64,000 nucleotides of DNA from an uncultured Lachnospiraceae bacterium (lineage in GTDB: Bacteria; Bacillota; Clostridia; Lachnospirales; Lachnospiraceae). Where the stretch lies: assembly GCA_902779355.1 (NCBI GenBank), contig CACZBF010000008.1, positions 94,171 through 158,170 on the forward strand, given 5' to 3'. The first letter of the stretch is position 1, and every line of letters starts with the position of its first letter. Below, in pieces: positions 1-8,519 of this stretch. The notes beneath the pieces are model-generated. The model was not told the origin of the DNA, searched no databases, and saw only the letters and a list, made by a program, of their open reading frames with translations. The position numbers and the translations under genes are program-made.

Positions 1-989
1 CGCGCACCGGGACGACGACGTTTGATGACGAGATCTACGGCTCGATCACGGTGGATAATGCGGAGCTTGACGATATGATCCTGATCAAATCCGACGGGTA
101 TCCGACGTACAATTTTGCGAATGTGGTAGATGATCACCTCATGGGGATCACGCATGTCGTACGGGGGAATGAGTATCTTTCATCCTCGCCGAAATACAAC
201 CGTCTCTATGAGGCTTTCGGGTGGGAAGTACCGGTGTATATCCATTGTCCGCTCATCACAAATGAGGACCATGAGAAGCTCAGCAAGCGGAGCGGCCATT
301 CTTCATACGAGGATCTCATTGAACAGGGATTCCTTACCGAAGCGGTCGTGAATTTCGTGGCGCTGCTCGGCTGGAGTCCTGAGGACAATGAAGAGATCAT
401 GTCCTTGGAGGAGTTGGTACAAAAGTTCGATTACCACCATATTAATAAAGCTCCGGCAGTCTTTGATTACACCAAGCTCAAATGGATGAACGGGGAATAC
501 ATTAAGAAGCTTCCCTATGAGACTTTCAAACAGACCGCGGAGCCGATCCTTCTTGAGACGGTGAAACGGGACTGTGACAAGGAGAAGATCCTGCACATGG
601 TGCAAAGCCGGATCGAAGTTTTTCCGGACATATCGGAGCTCGTGGATTTCTTTGAAGCGGTGCCGTCTTATGACATCGCGCTTTACGCACATAAAAAAAT
701 GAAGACCACCCCGGAAAGTGCTCTTTCCCTGCTGAACGAGGTGCTTCCGGTGCTGGAGGCGCAGACGGATTATTCGAACGATGCGCTGTATACAGCCTTG
801 ACAGCGTTCGCGCAGGAAAAGACTTACAAAAACGGGTATGTGCTCTGGCCGATCAGGACAGCGCTTTCCGGTAAACCTTCCACGCCGGGCGGCGCAACGG
901 AGCTCATGGAGATTCTCGGAAAAGAGGAGTCTCTGTCCAGAATTCGGACTGCGATCAAAAAACTTGAGGAGGAACTGCCCGCGAGTTGA
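1..989 (+). CDS. gltX: Glutamyl-tRNA synthetase (3' part)
   Basis: Charges tRNA-Glu with glutamate in the cytoplasm. The frame is open to the left edge (codons from base 3), so the start and the HIGH-type motif lie outside the window. What remains is the end of the Rossmann catalytic domain and the helical anticodon-binding domain. The KMSKS-equivalent is seen as KLSKR in HEKLSKRSGH, and the flanking stretch ITHVVRGNEYLSSSPKYN is typical of the family. The gene ends at TGA 987-989, 10 bp before the next start, so the two are probably cotranscribed. It could be a GluRS that also acts on tRNA-Gln, which the sequence cannot decide. Confidence 0.95.
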   Translation, partial: RTGTTTFDDEIYGSITVDNAELDDMILIKSDGYPTYNFANVVDDHLMGITHVVRGNEYLSSSPKYNRLYEAFGWEVPVYIHCPLITNEDHEKLSKRSGHSSYEDLIEQGFLTEAVVNFVALLGWSPEDNEEIMSLEELVQKFDYHHINKAPAVFDYTKLKWMNGEYIKKLPYETFKQTAEPILLETVKRDCDKEKILHMVQSRIEVFPDISELVDFFEAVPSYDIALYAHKKMKTTPESALSLLNEVLPVLEAQTDYSNDALYTALTAFAQEKTYKNGYVLWPIRTALSGKPSTPGGATELMEILGKEESLSRIRTAIKKLEEELPAS

Positions 990-999
990 CGGAGGAAAC

Positions 1000-2823
1000 A
1001 TGTTAGACGAAAAACAATTAGAAGCCGCAAGGCACGGTGACGGTCCGTGCCTTGTCCTGGCCGGACCTGGGTCCGGCAAAACGACCGTTATTACAGAACG
1101 GATCAGGCTTTTGACGGAGGAACAAAAGAAACCACCGGGACAGATTCTCGTGGTCACCTTCACAAAAGCCGCCGCAGCAGAGATGCGGGATCGTTTTCTT
1201 TTGCTGACAGGTCAGAAACAGTCAGCAGTCACATTCGGCACATTTCATGCCATCTTTTTCCGGATTTTACAACATGCATATCGGATCGGCCCTCAGAACA
1301 TTCTGCGGGAGGAGCAGCGCTACGCTTTGGTGCGGAACGCTGTCATCCATGCAGGCATCAAATGTGAAGAAGGAGGAGACTGTGTGAGCGACTACCTTTC
1401 CAGGATCAGTTACCGCAAAAACACCGGAATGGCGGATGAAAGCGATACGATCTTCCGGCAGATCTTTGAAGAATACGAGCAGGAGAAGCGGCTGCGCAAA
1501 CTTCTCGACTTAGATGACCTATTGACGCAGACCTACCAACTCCTGTCGACACGGGAAGAATACCGGAAGGGCTGGCAGGAACGATTTCGCTACCTCTTGG
1601 TGGATGAATTTCAGGACATCAATCCGATCCAGTATGAGGTGGTGAAACTCCTGGCTGCGCCTGAGAACAACCTGTTTGTGGTAGGGGACGATGATCAGTC
1701 GATCTACCGGTTTCGCGGCGCATCACCGGAGATCATGCTGCATTTTCCGGAGGACTATCCGGCCTGTAAACAGGTACTGCTCGACAAAAACTATCGTTGC
1801 CCGGGGAGTGTCGTGACAGCAGCACAGCACCTGATCAGGCACAATCAAAACCGGTTTGAAAAGGAACTCATCGCTTCCACAGGAGAGGGAGCGGCTGTTG
1901 TCGTGCACACTTTCCGTGACGCGAGAGAGGAACTTTTTTTTGTGCTTTCTATGCTCAAAGAAGAGCGCGCAAAAAATTCCAAACATCCCATGCAGACGGC
2001 GGTGCTGTTCCGGACGAACCGAAGGATGTGGACGCTGGCGGAGAGCCTTTTGGCGGAAGACATCCCGATCCGCAGCAAAGAGCATATCCCGAACCCGTAT
2101 CAGCATTTTGTGGCGCAGGATCTGTTTGCCTATTTTTCTCTGGCGGCAGGAAGCAGGAGGCGAAGCGACTTCCTTCGTATCATGAACAGGCCGAAGCGTT
2201 ATCTCAGCAGGAATGCGGTTTCGAAGGAGACGATCTCGCTGGATGAGATCGCAGCGTTTTATTCCGACAAGCCATGGATCTCAGACCGTGTGCAGGAACT
2301 GGCGACGGACCTGTCCCGTCTCCGCAGGATGAACCCCTATGCCGGAGTCAACTATATCCGGAAAAAGATCGGCTATGATGACTTTGTGACGGAATATGCA
2401 AAGGAGCGCAACCTTTCGGAGAAGGAACTTCTGGAGCGGCTGGATGATCTGCAGGATGCGGCAAGAGAGTTTGCGACGATGGAGAGCTGGAAAGCGCATA
2501 TCGAGGCCTTTACGAAGGACCTTTGGGAGAAGGAAAAAGAAGGGGAAAAAGCGACAGATGTTGTGACGTTGGCGACGCTGCACGGATCAAAGGGATTGGA
2601 ATTTGACCGGGTGTATCTTTATGATATGAACGATGGGATCATGCCGTATCATAAGGCGATGCTCCCTGCCGAACTGGAAGAGGAGCGGCGCATGGTTTAT
2701 GTGGGCATGACCCGGGCGAAGAAGGAACTGCTCCTGCTTGCGCTGAAAAATGAAAAAGGAGAGGGACAGATCCCATCTCCTTATATTGCGGAAGCACTTG
2801 GTGAGAAGAAAATGGCCTATTAA
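1000..2823 (+). CDS. UvrD/PcrA-like superfamily 1 DNA helicase (short form)
   Basis: ATP-dependent 3'-5' DNA helicase of SF1A, probably in repair or replication restart. Start chosen at ATG 1000 with GGAGG 991-995; the frame is open to 838 but that part overlaps gltX. The 607-residue protein carries all helicase motifs in order: Walker A AGPGSGKTT, motif II LVDEFQD, motif III VVGDDDQSIYRFRGA, motif IV LDKNYRCPG, motif V TLHGSKGLEF and motif VI MVYVGMTRAKKEL. It is shorter than typical PcrA/UvrD (about 720-750 residues) and lacks the long C-terminal extension. The stop overlaps the convergent DUF1292 gene by 4 bp. Confidence 0.9.
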   Translation: MLDEKQLEAARHGDGPCLVLAGPGSGKTTVITERIRLLTEEQKKPPGQILVVTFTKAAAAEMRDRFLLLTGQKQSAVTFGTFHAIFFRILQHAYRIGPQNILREEQRYALVRNAVIHAGIKCEEGGDCVSDYLSRISYRKNTGMADESDTIFRQIFEEYEQEKRLRKLLDLDDLLTQTYQLLSTREEYRKGWQERFRYLLVDEFQDINPIQYEVVKLLAAPENNLFVVGDDDQSIYRFRGASPEIMLHFPEDYPACKQVLLDKNYRCPGSVVTAAQHLIRHNQNRFEKELIASTGEGAAVVVHTFRDAREELFFVLSMLKEERAKNSKHPMQTAVLFRTNRRMWTLAESLLAEDIPIRSKEHIPNPYQHFVAQDLFAYFSLAAGSRRRSDFLRIMNRPKRYLSRNAVSKETISLDEIAAFYSDKPWISDRVQELATDLSRLRRMNPYAGVNYIRKKIGYDDFVTEYAKERNLSEKELLERLDDLQDAAREFATMESWKAHIEAFTKDLWEKEKEGEKATDVVTLATLHGSKGLEFDRVYLYDMNDGIMPYHKAMLPAELEEERRMVYVGMTRAKKELLLLALKNEKGEGQIPSPYIAEALGEKKMAY

Positions 2824-3119
2824 TCCTCCGGGTCATCCGTGTCTTCGATCGGAAGATCGCCAAAGGCTTCGGAAGCAAGCTCATATTCTTCATCGCTTTC
2901 GATATTGTCGAGCGAAGGATTGCCGTCTGCGTCTTCGGCATAGCGGTAGAGATAGATCTCGCCGTCGGCATTGTCCTGCCCGTTTTCGTCCTGTGGGATC
3001 AACGCGATATAGTCCCGCTCTCCGGCAGAAAAGATCGTCAAGATCCGGCATTCAACGGATACGTCGTCGTCCAGATCCAGCGTCACGCGCACATCTTCCA
3101 TCAGATCCACTTCAGCCAT
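2820..3119 (-). CDS. DUF1292 family protein (YrzB-like)
   Basis: A 99-residue, very acidic protein with the layout of DUF1292 proteins: a beta-rich core (VECRILTIFSAGERDYIALIP) followed by an acidic stretch that includes IYLYRYAED. Function is unknown; in Firmicutes the family is widespread and often near alaS/ruvX genes, but not here. ATG 3119 is preferred over GTG 3122 because GGGAGG lies 7 nt before it. It is transcribed against the helicase gene, and its promoter overlaps that of the GH13-like gene. Confidence 0.85.
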   Translation of the reverse strand: MAEVDLMEDVRVTLDLDDDVSVECRILTIFSAGERDYIALIPQDENGQDNADGEIYLYRYAEDADGNPSLDNIESDEEYELASEAFGDLPIEDTDDPED

Positions 3120-3139
3120 CACAAATCCTCCCTGAAATC

Positions 3140-3169
3140 ATTATAGAATCCGCGCGGAACGGTTGTCAA
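3140..3169 (-). promoter_or_regulatory. SigA-type promoter of the DUF1292 gene
   Basis: On the minus strand, a perfect -35 TTGACA (3169-3164) is separated by 18 bp from a perfect -10 TATAAT (3145-3140), about 20 bp before the start codon of the DUF1292 gene. Its -35 box overlaps the -35 box of the divergent promoter on the plus strand. Confidence 0.75.
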
Positions 3170-3190
3170 TCTGCGATTTTGTGATATACT
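3163..3190 (+). promoter_or_regulatory. SigA-type promoter of the GH13-like gene
   Basis: TTGTCA (3163-3168), a 16-bp spacer and TATACT (3185-3190), with an extended -10 TG at 3182-3183. The GH13-like gene begins 37 bp downstream. Five bases of the -35 box are shared with the divergent DUF1292 promoter, so the two promoters probably compete. Confidence 0.7.
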
Positions 3191-3226
3191 AAGAAAGGCT
3201 GTTTTTTCAGCAAAACACGGGAGTAA

Positions 3227-5170
3227 ATGATGGGATATCAGATCAGACAAGGAAACTATGAGAAAATGGGCGCTTCCCGGCTGGGAGATGACGTGATGTT
3301 CACGTTTGCCTGCCCGAACGGGGAGGATTGTGCGGTTTTGCTCTATAAAAAGGGCACACAATCGCGTCCGACCGTGATCGACGTACCGAAGAGCTACCGG
3401 ATCGGGTCGCTTTATTCGGTATTGGTGCAGGGCATCTCATTAGACACCTTTGACTATAATTACCGGATCGGAAAGAAAGTGGTCACCGACCCTTATGCAG
3501 GACGAATCGTTGGCAGAGAGAAGTGGGCGGATCGCTCCAGACTTTCAGACCCGCACAGCCTGCGGAGCAGTGACTATCCGGAAAGCTTTGACTGGGACGG
3601 AGATGAACGCGTACATCTTTCCGACGAGGAGATGATCCTCTACAAGCTCCATGTAAGGGCGTTCACGAAGGAGGGTCTGACAAAGGGGGCAAGAAAAGGC
3701 ACCTTTGCGGGCGTACAGGATGCGATCCCCTATCTGAAGGAGCTTGGCGTCACTTCCGTGGAATTGATGCCGATCTATGAATTCGAAGAGATCATGCCGC
3801 AGGAGAATAAGCCTGCGTATCAAAATTACGAGGCATGGAAAGAGCAACAGGAAAAGCCGGAAGGAGCTGAACCGCTGAAGCAGGAAGAACCGCCGCTGAA
3901 ACTGAATGTCTGGGGCTATAAGGAAGCGGATTATTTTGCGCCGAAGGCGTCTTTTGCAGCGGGAGACGATCCGGCGGGAGAGGTGCGGGAACTCGTAAGG
4001 GCTTTGCACCGGAACCGGATGGAGTGCATCCTTGAGTTTTTCTTCCCGGAGGGGTATACGGGCAGTTATGTTGTCTCTGTGCTGCGCTATTGGGTCAGAG
4101 AGTATCATGTGGACGGCGTCCATCTCCTCGGCCATCACCTGCCGATGCGTGAGATCATCGGGGATCCGCTGCTTTCCGACACCAAGATCTTTTATACGGG
4201 ATTTGACGGAGAATTCATTTCCGGCAATAAAGAGAAGAACAGGCTGTTTGTCTACAATGATGAATACCAGTATCCGGCGCGAAAAATGCTAAACCGCCTC
4301 GAGATGAATCTGGATGAGCTGGTTTCGCAAATCGTCAAATGGCATCCCGCAGAAGGTTTTGTCAATTACATCACGAGCAACAACGGCTTTACGTTGTACG
4401 ATCTGTTTTCCTACACCGAGAAACACAACGAGGCAAACGGAGAAGGCAACACCGACGGCAGCAACTGGAATTACAGTGCCAATTACGGCGAAGAAGGCAA
4501 GAGCCGTAAAAAGGCCGTGAATCTGGAACGCGACCGTCAGATGCGTAATGCCTTTTCGCTCCTTTTGCTTTCGAAGGGGGTGCCGCTGATCTATGAGGGT
4601 GATGAACTCATGAACAGCAAGGATGGCAACAACAACACCTATTGTCAGGACAGCCGCGCCTCTTATGTAACCTGGTCCAAACGAAAACAGAACCTGGAAA
4701 TGCGCGAGTTTGTGAAAAGGCTCATCGCATTCCGGAAAAGCCATCCCGTGCTTTCCGATCGCGGTATCCAGGGGAAAACGGTGCGGCCGGAGAGCGGACT
4801 GCCGGAGATTTCCTATCACGGCGAGAATGCCTGGATCTCGGGACCGGAGTACGGAAGATGTGCGATCGGGATTCTCTACTGTGGCGAATACATTGTGGAT
4901 GAGGCAGGAAAGACGGATGACCTCATTTATGTGGCCTATAATTTCATGGGCGGACAGCAGACGCTGGCGCTGCCGAAGCTCCCGTTTGAAGGGAACTGGG
5001 TGAAGATCATGGATACCGCTGTTCCGGCGGAGCCTTTCCTAAAAAAACCGGAGCGGACAAGAGACCAAAGGATCTACATGCCCGGGCGGTCTGTCAGGAT
5101 CTATATCGGAAAACGCAGCGCGGTGAAGAAAGCCGCTGTAAAGCCGGAGCATAACGGGAAACAGAAATGA
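3227..5170 (+). CDS. GH13-family glycogen-debranching-like protein with lost catalytic residues
   Basis: A 647-residue protein with the fold of GlgX/isoamylase-type glycoside hydrolases: an N-terminal carbohydrate-binding-like domain (1-130), a degenerate TIM barrel (135-530) and a C-terminal beta domain. It keeps family landmarks such as YKLHVRAFT, YWVREYHVDG, GFTLYDLFSY, KHNEANGEGN and NNNTYCQD. The catalytic positions are not kept: the nucleophile region (usually GFRFD) reads VDGVHLLGHH at 295-304, the acid/base region (usually AEPWD) reads YTGFD at 323-327, and the CHDG region reads TSNNG at 383-387. It may be a glycan-binding or regulatory pseudoenzyme. ATG 3227 and ATG 3230 are both possible starts. 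The 3' end overlaps the next gene by 4 bp. Confidence 0.8.
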   Translation: MMGYQIRQGNYEKMGASRLGDDVMFTFACPNGEDCAVLLYKKGTQSRPTVIDVPKSYRIGSLYSVLVQGISLDTFDYNYRIGKKVVTDPYAGRIVGREKWADRSRLSDPHSLRSSDYPESFDWDGDERVHLSDEEMILYKLHVRAFTKEGLTKGARKGTFAGVQDAIPYLKELGVTSVELMPIYEFEEIMPQENKPAYQNYEAWKEQQEKPEGAEPLKQEEPPLKLNVWGYKEADYFAPKASFAAGDDPAGEVRELVRALHRNRMECILEFFFPEGYTGSYVVSVLRYWVREYHVDGVHLLGHHLPMREIIGDPLLSDTKIFYTGFDGEFISGNKEKNRLFVYNDEYQYPARKMLNRLEMNLDELVSQIVKWHPAEGFVNYITSNNGFTLYDLFSYTEKHNEANGEGNTDGSNWNYSANYGEEGKSRKKAVNLERDRQMRNAFSLLLLSKGVPLIYEGDELMNSKDGNNNTYCQDSRASYVTWSKRKQNLEMREFVKRLIAFRKSHPVLSDRGIQGKTVRPESGLPEISYHGENAWISGPEYGRCAIGILYCGEYIVDEAGKTDDLIYVAYNFMGGQQTLALPKLPFEGNWVKIMDTAVPAEPFLKKPERTRDQRIYMPGRSVRIYIGKRSAVKKAAVKPEHNGKQK

Positions 5171-5754
5171 AAGCGTGGGATCATTTTTGCACGATCACGC
5201 ATCACAGACACTTGGTACGGCACTACTGCTTCATGGCAGGATTGTACTGGCAGGGACTGACGCACGATCTGTCCAAGTATACATGGCCCGAATTTCGGGT
5301 TGGCGCAAAGTATTACCAGGGGACACGCAGCCCCAATAATGCTGAGCGTGAGGCCATCGGCTATTCCACGGCATGGCTTCATCACAAGGGCCGTAACAAG
5401 CACCATCTGGAGTATTGGATCGATTACGGGATCGGTGAGAACAAGGGCATGGTCGGCATGCGGATGCCGGTGCGTTATGTGGTCGAGATGTTCTGTGACC
5501 GGATCGCGGCCTGCAGAACCTACAACAAAGAAGCCTATACGGATGCGAACCCGTATCAGTACTATGAAAAGGGCAAATCCTATCACATGCTCCATGAGCG
5601 CACACGCGCATTACTGGAGGATTTGCTTTGGCGGCTCAAAGAAGACGGGGAAGAAAAGACCTTCCGCTATATCCGTGAAGTGGTTTTGACCCCCGCATTC
5701 ATTGAAAAATACGAGGATGAGGTGATCACCGGAAAGACAGGAGAGGGGCTGTAA
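5167..5754 (+). CDS. DUF5662 family protein
   Basis: A 195-residue soluble protein starting in an ATGA overlap with the GH13-like gene, so the two are translationally coupled. It contains many His residues (HFCTITHHRHLVRHYC, THDLSKY, WLHHKGRNKHHLEYW) with the HD-like pattern common to DUF5662 proteins of Firmicutes. The conserved H and D residues suggest a metal-dependent hydrolase-like fold, but the function is unknown. It ends 47 bp before trpS. Confidence 0.8.
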   Translation: MKAWDHFCTITHHRHLVRHYCFMAGLYWQGLTHDLSKYTWPEFRVGAKYYQGTRSPNNAEREAIGYSTAWLHHKGRNKHHLEYWIDYGIGENKGMVGMRMPVRYVVEMFCDRIAACRTYNKEAYTDANPYQYYEKGKSYHMLHERTRALLEDLLWRLKEDGEEKTFRYIREVVLTPAFIEKYEDEVITGKTGEGL

Positions 5755-5801
5755 GCCCTTTTCTGATGTGAGGGATCCCTGTTTGGAAAGGAAGTAAAAC
5801 T

Positions 5802-6809
5802 GTGGAAAAGGAAAAGAAGATACTATACAGCGGCATGCAGGCGACCGGGACATTGCATCTCGGCAATTACCTTGGGGCGTTAAAAAACTGGGTGGCGTTG
5901 AGTGAAGAATATGACTGCATTTACGGAATCATGGATCTGCATTCTTTGACGGTGCGACAGGATCCGACGGCGTTCCGCCAGAATGCGAGACGCTTTTACA
6001 CGCTGTATGTGGCGGCAGGACTGGACCCGGAGAAAAACATCGTTTACTATCAGTCCCATGTGAGCGCGCATGCAGAGCTTGCATGGATCTTGAACTGCTT
6101 TACCTATATGGGCGAACTGGGCAGGATGACGCAGTATAAAGACAAGTCGCAAAAGCACGCGGATAACGTGAACGCCGGGCTTTTTACCTATCCTGTTTTG
6201 ATGGCGGCGGACATCCTTCTTTATCAGGCGGATGCGGTGCCGGTAGGCGCAGACCAGAAGCAGCATGTGGAGATCTGCCGCGATATCGCGCAGCGCTTCA
6301 ACGGAATCTACGGTGACGTCTTTACGATCCCGGAGCCGTTTATTGCCAAGGCAGGGGCGAAGGTCATGAGCCTCGCGGAGCCAGAGAAGAAGATGAGCAA
6401 ATCGGATGAGAATCCGAATGCAACGATCTTTGCACTGGATGACAAGGACACGATCCTCCGCAAGTTTAAACGAGCGGTGACGGATTCGGAAACCGATGTG
6501 CGTTTTGATCCGGAAAACAAGCCCGGTGTGTCGAACCTCATGACGATCTACAGCTGTGTGACCGGAAAGGATATGGAAAGTATCTCGTCCGAGTTTAGCG
6601 GCAAAGGCTACGGTGATTTCAAGATCGCGGTAGGGGAGGCTGTGGCGGATCATCTGGCGCCGATCCAGAAACGCTATGACGAGCTGACAAAGGAAAAGGC
6701 CTACATCGAATCCTGCATCAAAACGAACGATGAAAAGGCTGCTTACCTTGCGAATAAAACCCTTCGGAAGGTGCAAAAGAAGGTTGGCCTCACTGAGCGG
6801 ATCAGGTAA
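5802..6809 (+). CDS. trpS: Tryptophanyl-tRNA synthetase
   Basis: Class I aminoacyl-tRNA synthetase that charges tRNA-Trp. The 335-residue protein begins at GTG 5802 with GGAAAGGAAG 8 nt upstream. It has the HIGH-type signature TGTLHLGNYLG near residue 20 and KMSKS (KKMSKSDENP) near residue 200, at the usual family length. No T-box-like leader is visible in the 47 bp upstream. The gene is followed by a strong intrinsic terminator, which separates it from comM. Confidence 0.97.
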   Translation: MEKEKKILYSGMQATGTLHLGNYLGALKNWVALSEEYDCIYGIMDLHSLTVRQDPTAFRQNARRFYTLYVAAGLDPEKNIVYYQSHVSAHAELAWILNCFTYMGELGRMTQYKDKSQKHADNVNAGLFTYPVLMAADILLYQADAVPVGADQKQHVEICRDIAQRFNGIYGDVFTIPEPFIAKAGAKVMSLAEPEKKMSKSDENPNATIFALDDKDTILRKFKRAVTDSETDVRFDPENKPGVSNLMTIYSCVTGKDMESISSEFSGKGYGDFKIAVGEAVADHLAPIQKRYDELTKEKAYIESCIKTNDEKAAYLANKTLRKVQKKVGLTERIR

Positions 6810-6845
6810 CAGCCCCGAAAAAATTTAGAAAAATTTTAGAATTAG

Positions 6846-6885
6846 AGAGATGATCTTGTGGTAAGATAAGATCATCTCTTTTTTC
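6846..6885 (+). terminator. Intrinsic terminator after trpS
   Basis: A perfect 12-bp stem, AGAGATGATCTT (6846-6857) with AAGATCATCTCT (6868-6879), a 10-nt loop and a T-rich tail (6879-6885). It ends the trpS transcript. Confidence 0.9.
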
Positions 6886-6968
6886 TTTATGCAGGATTCT
6901 CTGCAGGATCTCCCTGATGGATACGGACGGAAGGGATGTTTTCCTTTCCGGACGAACAGGAGGTTTTT

Positions 6969-8507
6969 ATGTATAGTGAAGTGCAGACGGCGGCGATCTA
7001 TGGGATCGACGGCGTGCCGATCCGCGTGGAGGCGGATGTGTCGGACGGATTACCGGCATTTCAAATGGTGGGCTATCTTGGTTCCGAAGTACGGGAAGCG
7101 CGAGAACGTGTTTCGACAGCGCTGAGAAACAGCGGTTTTTCAATGCCGGTGAAACGGATCACGGTGAATCTGTATCCGGCAGATATCAAAAAATCCGGGA
7201 CGGGGTTTGATCTCCCTGTGGCACTTGCGATCCTGACGGCGATCGGGGTGATCCCGCCGGATGTGTTTGAAGAGACGGTTGTGATCGGAGAAGTGAATCT
7301 GCAGGGAAATGTATGCCCGATCCCGGGCGTCCTCCCGATCGTAGCCAAGGCGGAAGAACTCGGGATCAAGAGGATCCTGGTGCCGGCACAAAACCGTGTG
7401 GAGGCAGAGCTTCTCGGGAAGATAGAGGTGATTCCTGTGGAGAGCATCAACGGAGCAGTGTCGTATCTGACAGGAACATACGAAATCCCGCCACGGGAGG
7501 AGCAACGGGAGGCAGCTGAGGATCACGCACCGGATTTTTCAGAGATCAAAGGGCAGAGGGTGTTGAAACGTGCCTGCGAGATTGCCTGCGCCGGCATGCA
7601 TAATCTGCTTATGATCGGGCCGCCAGGTGCAGGCAAAAGCATGGCGGCAAAACGCCTTCCTTCGATCCTGCCGGAGATGGACAGGAAGGAGCAGATGGAG
7701 ACAAGCAAGATTCAGAGCGTGGCAGGACTTCTTTCCGGAGCGACAACACTTTCCAGAAGAAGACCTTTTCGCTCTCCCAACCATACCGCAACCCTGCAGG
7801 GGATGGCGGGCGGCGGGACGATCCCGCGTCCCGGAGAAATGTCTCTGGCACATAACGGGGTCTTGTTTCTTGACGAGCTGACCGAGTTTTCACCGCAGGT
7901 TTTAGAGGTGCTGCGCCAGCCGATGGAGGATCACGAGATTACGATCGCGCGCGCCAACGGGAGCTATCGGTATCCGGCGAAGTTTATGCTGGTGGCGGCG
8001 ATGAATCCCTGCCAATGCGGCTATTATCCTGACCGAAACAGATGCCGCTGTACGAGAAGACAATTGGATCGGTATCTGGGGCGGATCAGCGACCCTGTGA
8101 TCGATCGGATGGATCTTGCAGTCGGAATCAACGCGGTGGCTTTTGGAGAATTGTCCGGGGATCCGAAAGAAGAATCTTCTGCAAAGATCAGAGCCAGAGT
8201 GGAGGCTGCACAGAAGATCCAAAAAGAAAGGTATATGACCGAGAGTTTTCGCTTCAACAGCGCGCTGCCGCCGGGGCTGATCAAGCGCTATGTGCCGTTG
8301 GATAAAGAAGCAACGGACTATATGGAAGAGATCTTTTTCCGGCGCAACCTGACAGCGCGCGGCTATCATAAGATCCTAAAGGTAGCACGGACGATCGCGG
8401 ATCTTTCGGGAAAAGAGCGGGTGGACAAAGCCTGTCTGACGGAGGCTGTATGCTATCGGAGTGTCGAAAAGCGCGATTGGGAACCGGATGAAAGAAACGG
8501 GGATTAA
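6969..8507 (+). CDS. comM: ComM/YifB family Mg-chelatase-like AAA+ ATPase
   Basis: A 512-residue AAA+ ATPase of the ComM/YifB family. In naturally competent bacteria ComM drives branch migration during integration of transforming DNA. The order is an N-terminal Lon-protease-like S5 fold (residues 1-170, beginning MYSEVQTAAIYGIDG), a Mg-chelatase AAA+ core with Walker A GPPGAGKSMAAKRLP and Walker B VLFLDEL, and a C-terminal helical domain with CRCTRRQLDRYLGRISDP. Start ATG 6969 is set by AGGAGG 6958-6963; the upstream in-frame extension has no family similarity. It stops 12 bp before dprA, so both recombination-mediator genes are probably one operon. Confidence 0.93.
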   Translation: MYSEVQTAAIYGIDGVPIRVEADVSDGLPAFQMVGYLGSEVREARERVSTALRNSGFSMPVKRITVNLYPADIKKSGTGFDLPVALAILTAIGVIPPDVFEETVVIGEVNLQGNVCPIPGVLPIVAKAEELGIKRILVPAQNRVEAELLGKIEVIPVESINGAVSYLTGTYEIPPREEQREAAEDHAPDFSEIKGQRVLKRACEIACAGMHNLLMIGPPGAGKSMAAKRLPSILPEMDRKEQMETSKIQSVAGLLSGATTLSRRRPFRSPNHTATLQGMAGGGTIPRPGEMSLAHNGVLFLDELTEFSPQVLEVLRQPMEDHEITIARANGSYRYPAKFMLVAAMNPCQCGYYPDRNRCRCTRRQLDRYLGRISDPVIDRMDLAVGINAVAFGELSGDPKEESSAKIRARVEAAQKIQKERYMTESFRFNSALPPGLIKRYVPLDKEATDYMEEIFFRRNLTARGYHKILKVARTIADLSGKERVDKACLTEAVCYRSVEKRDWEPDERNGD

Positions 8508-8519
8508 CGGAGGAAAAGT

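Noticed and set aside
838..999. Longer N-terminus of the UvrD-like helicase
   Set aside because: The frame is open but overlaps gltX, shows no helicase similarity and has no ribosome-binding site; ATG 1000 has GGAGG.
6817..6834. CodY-box-like A/T stretch after trpS
   Set aside because: At least four mismatches to the consensus, and it lies before a terminator and not at a promoter.
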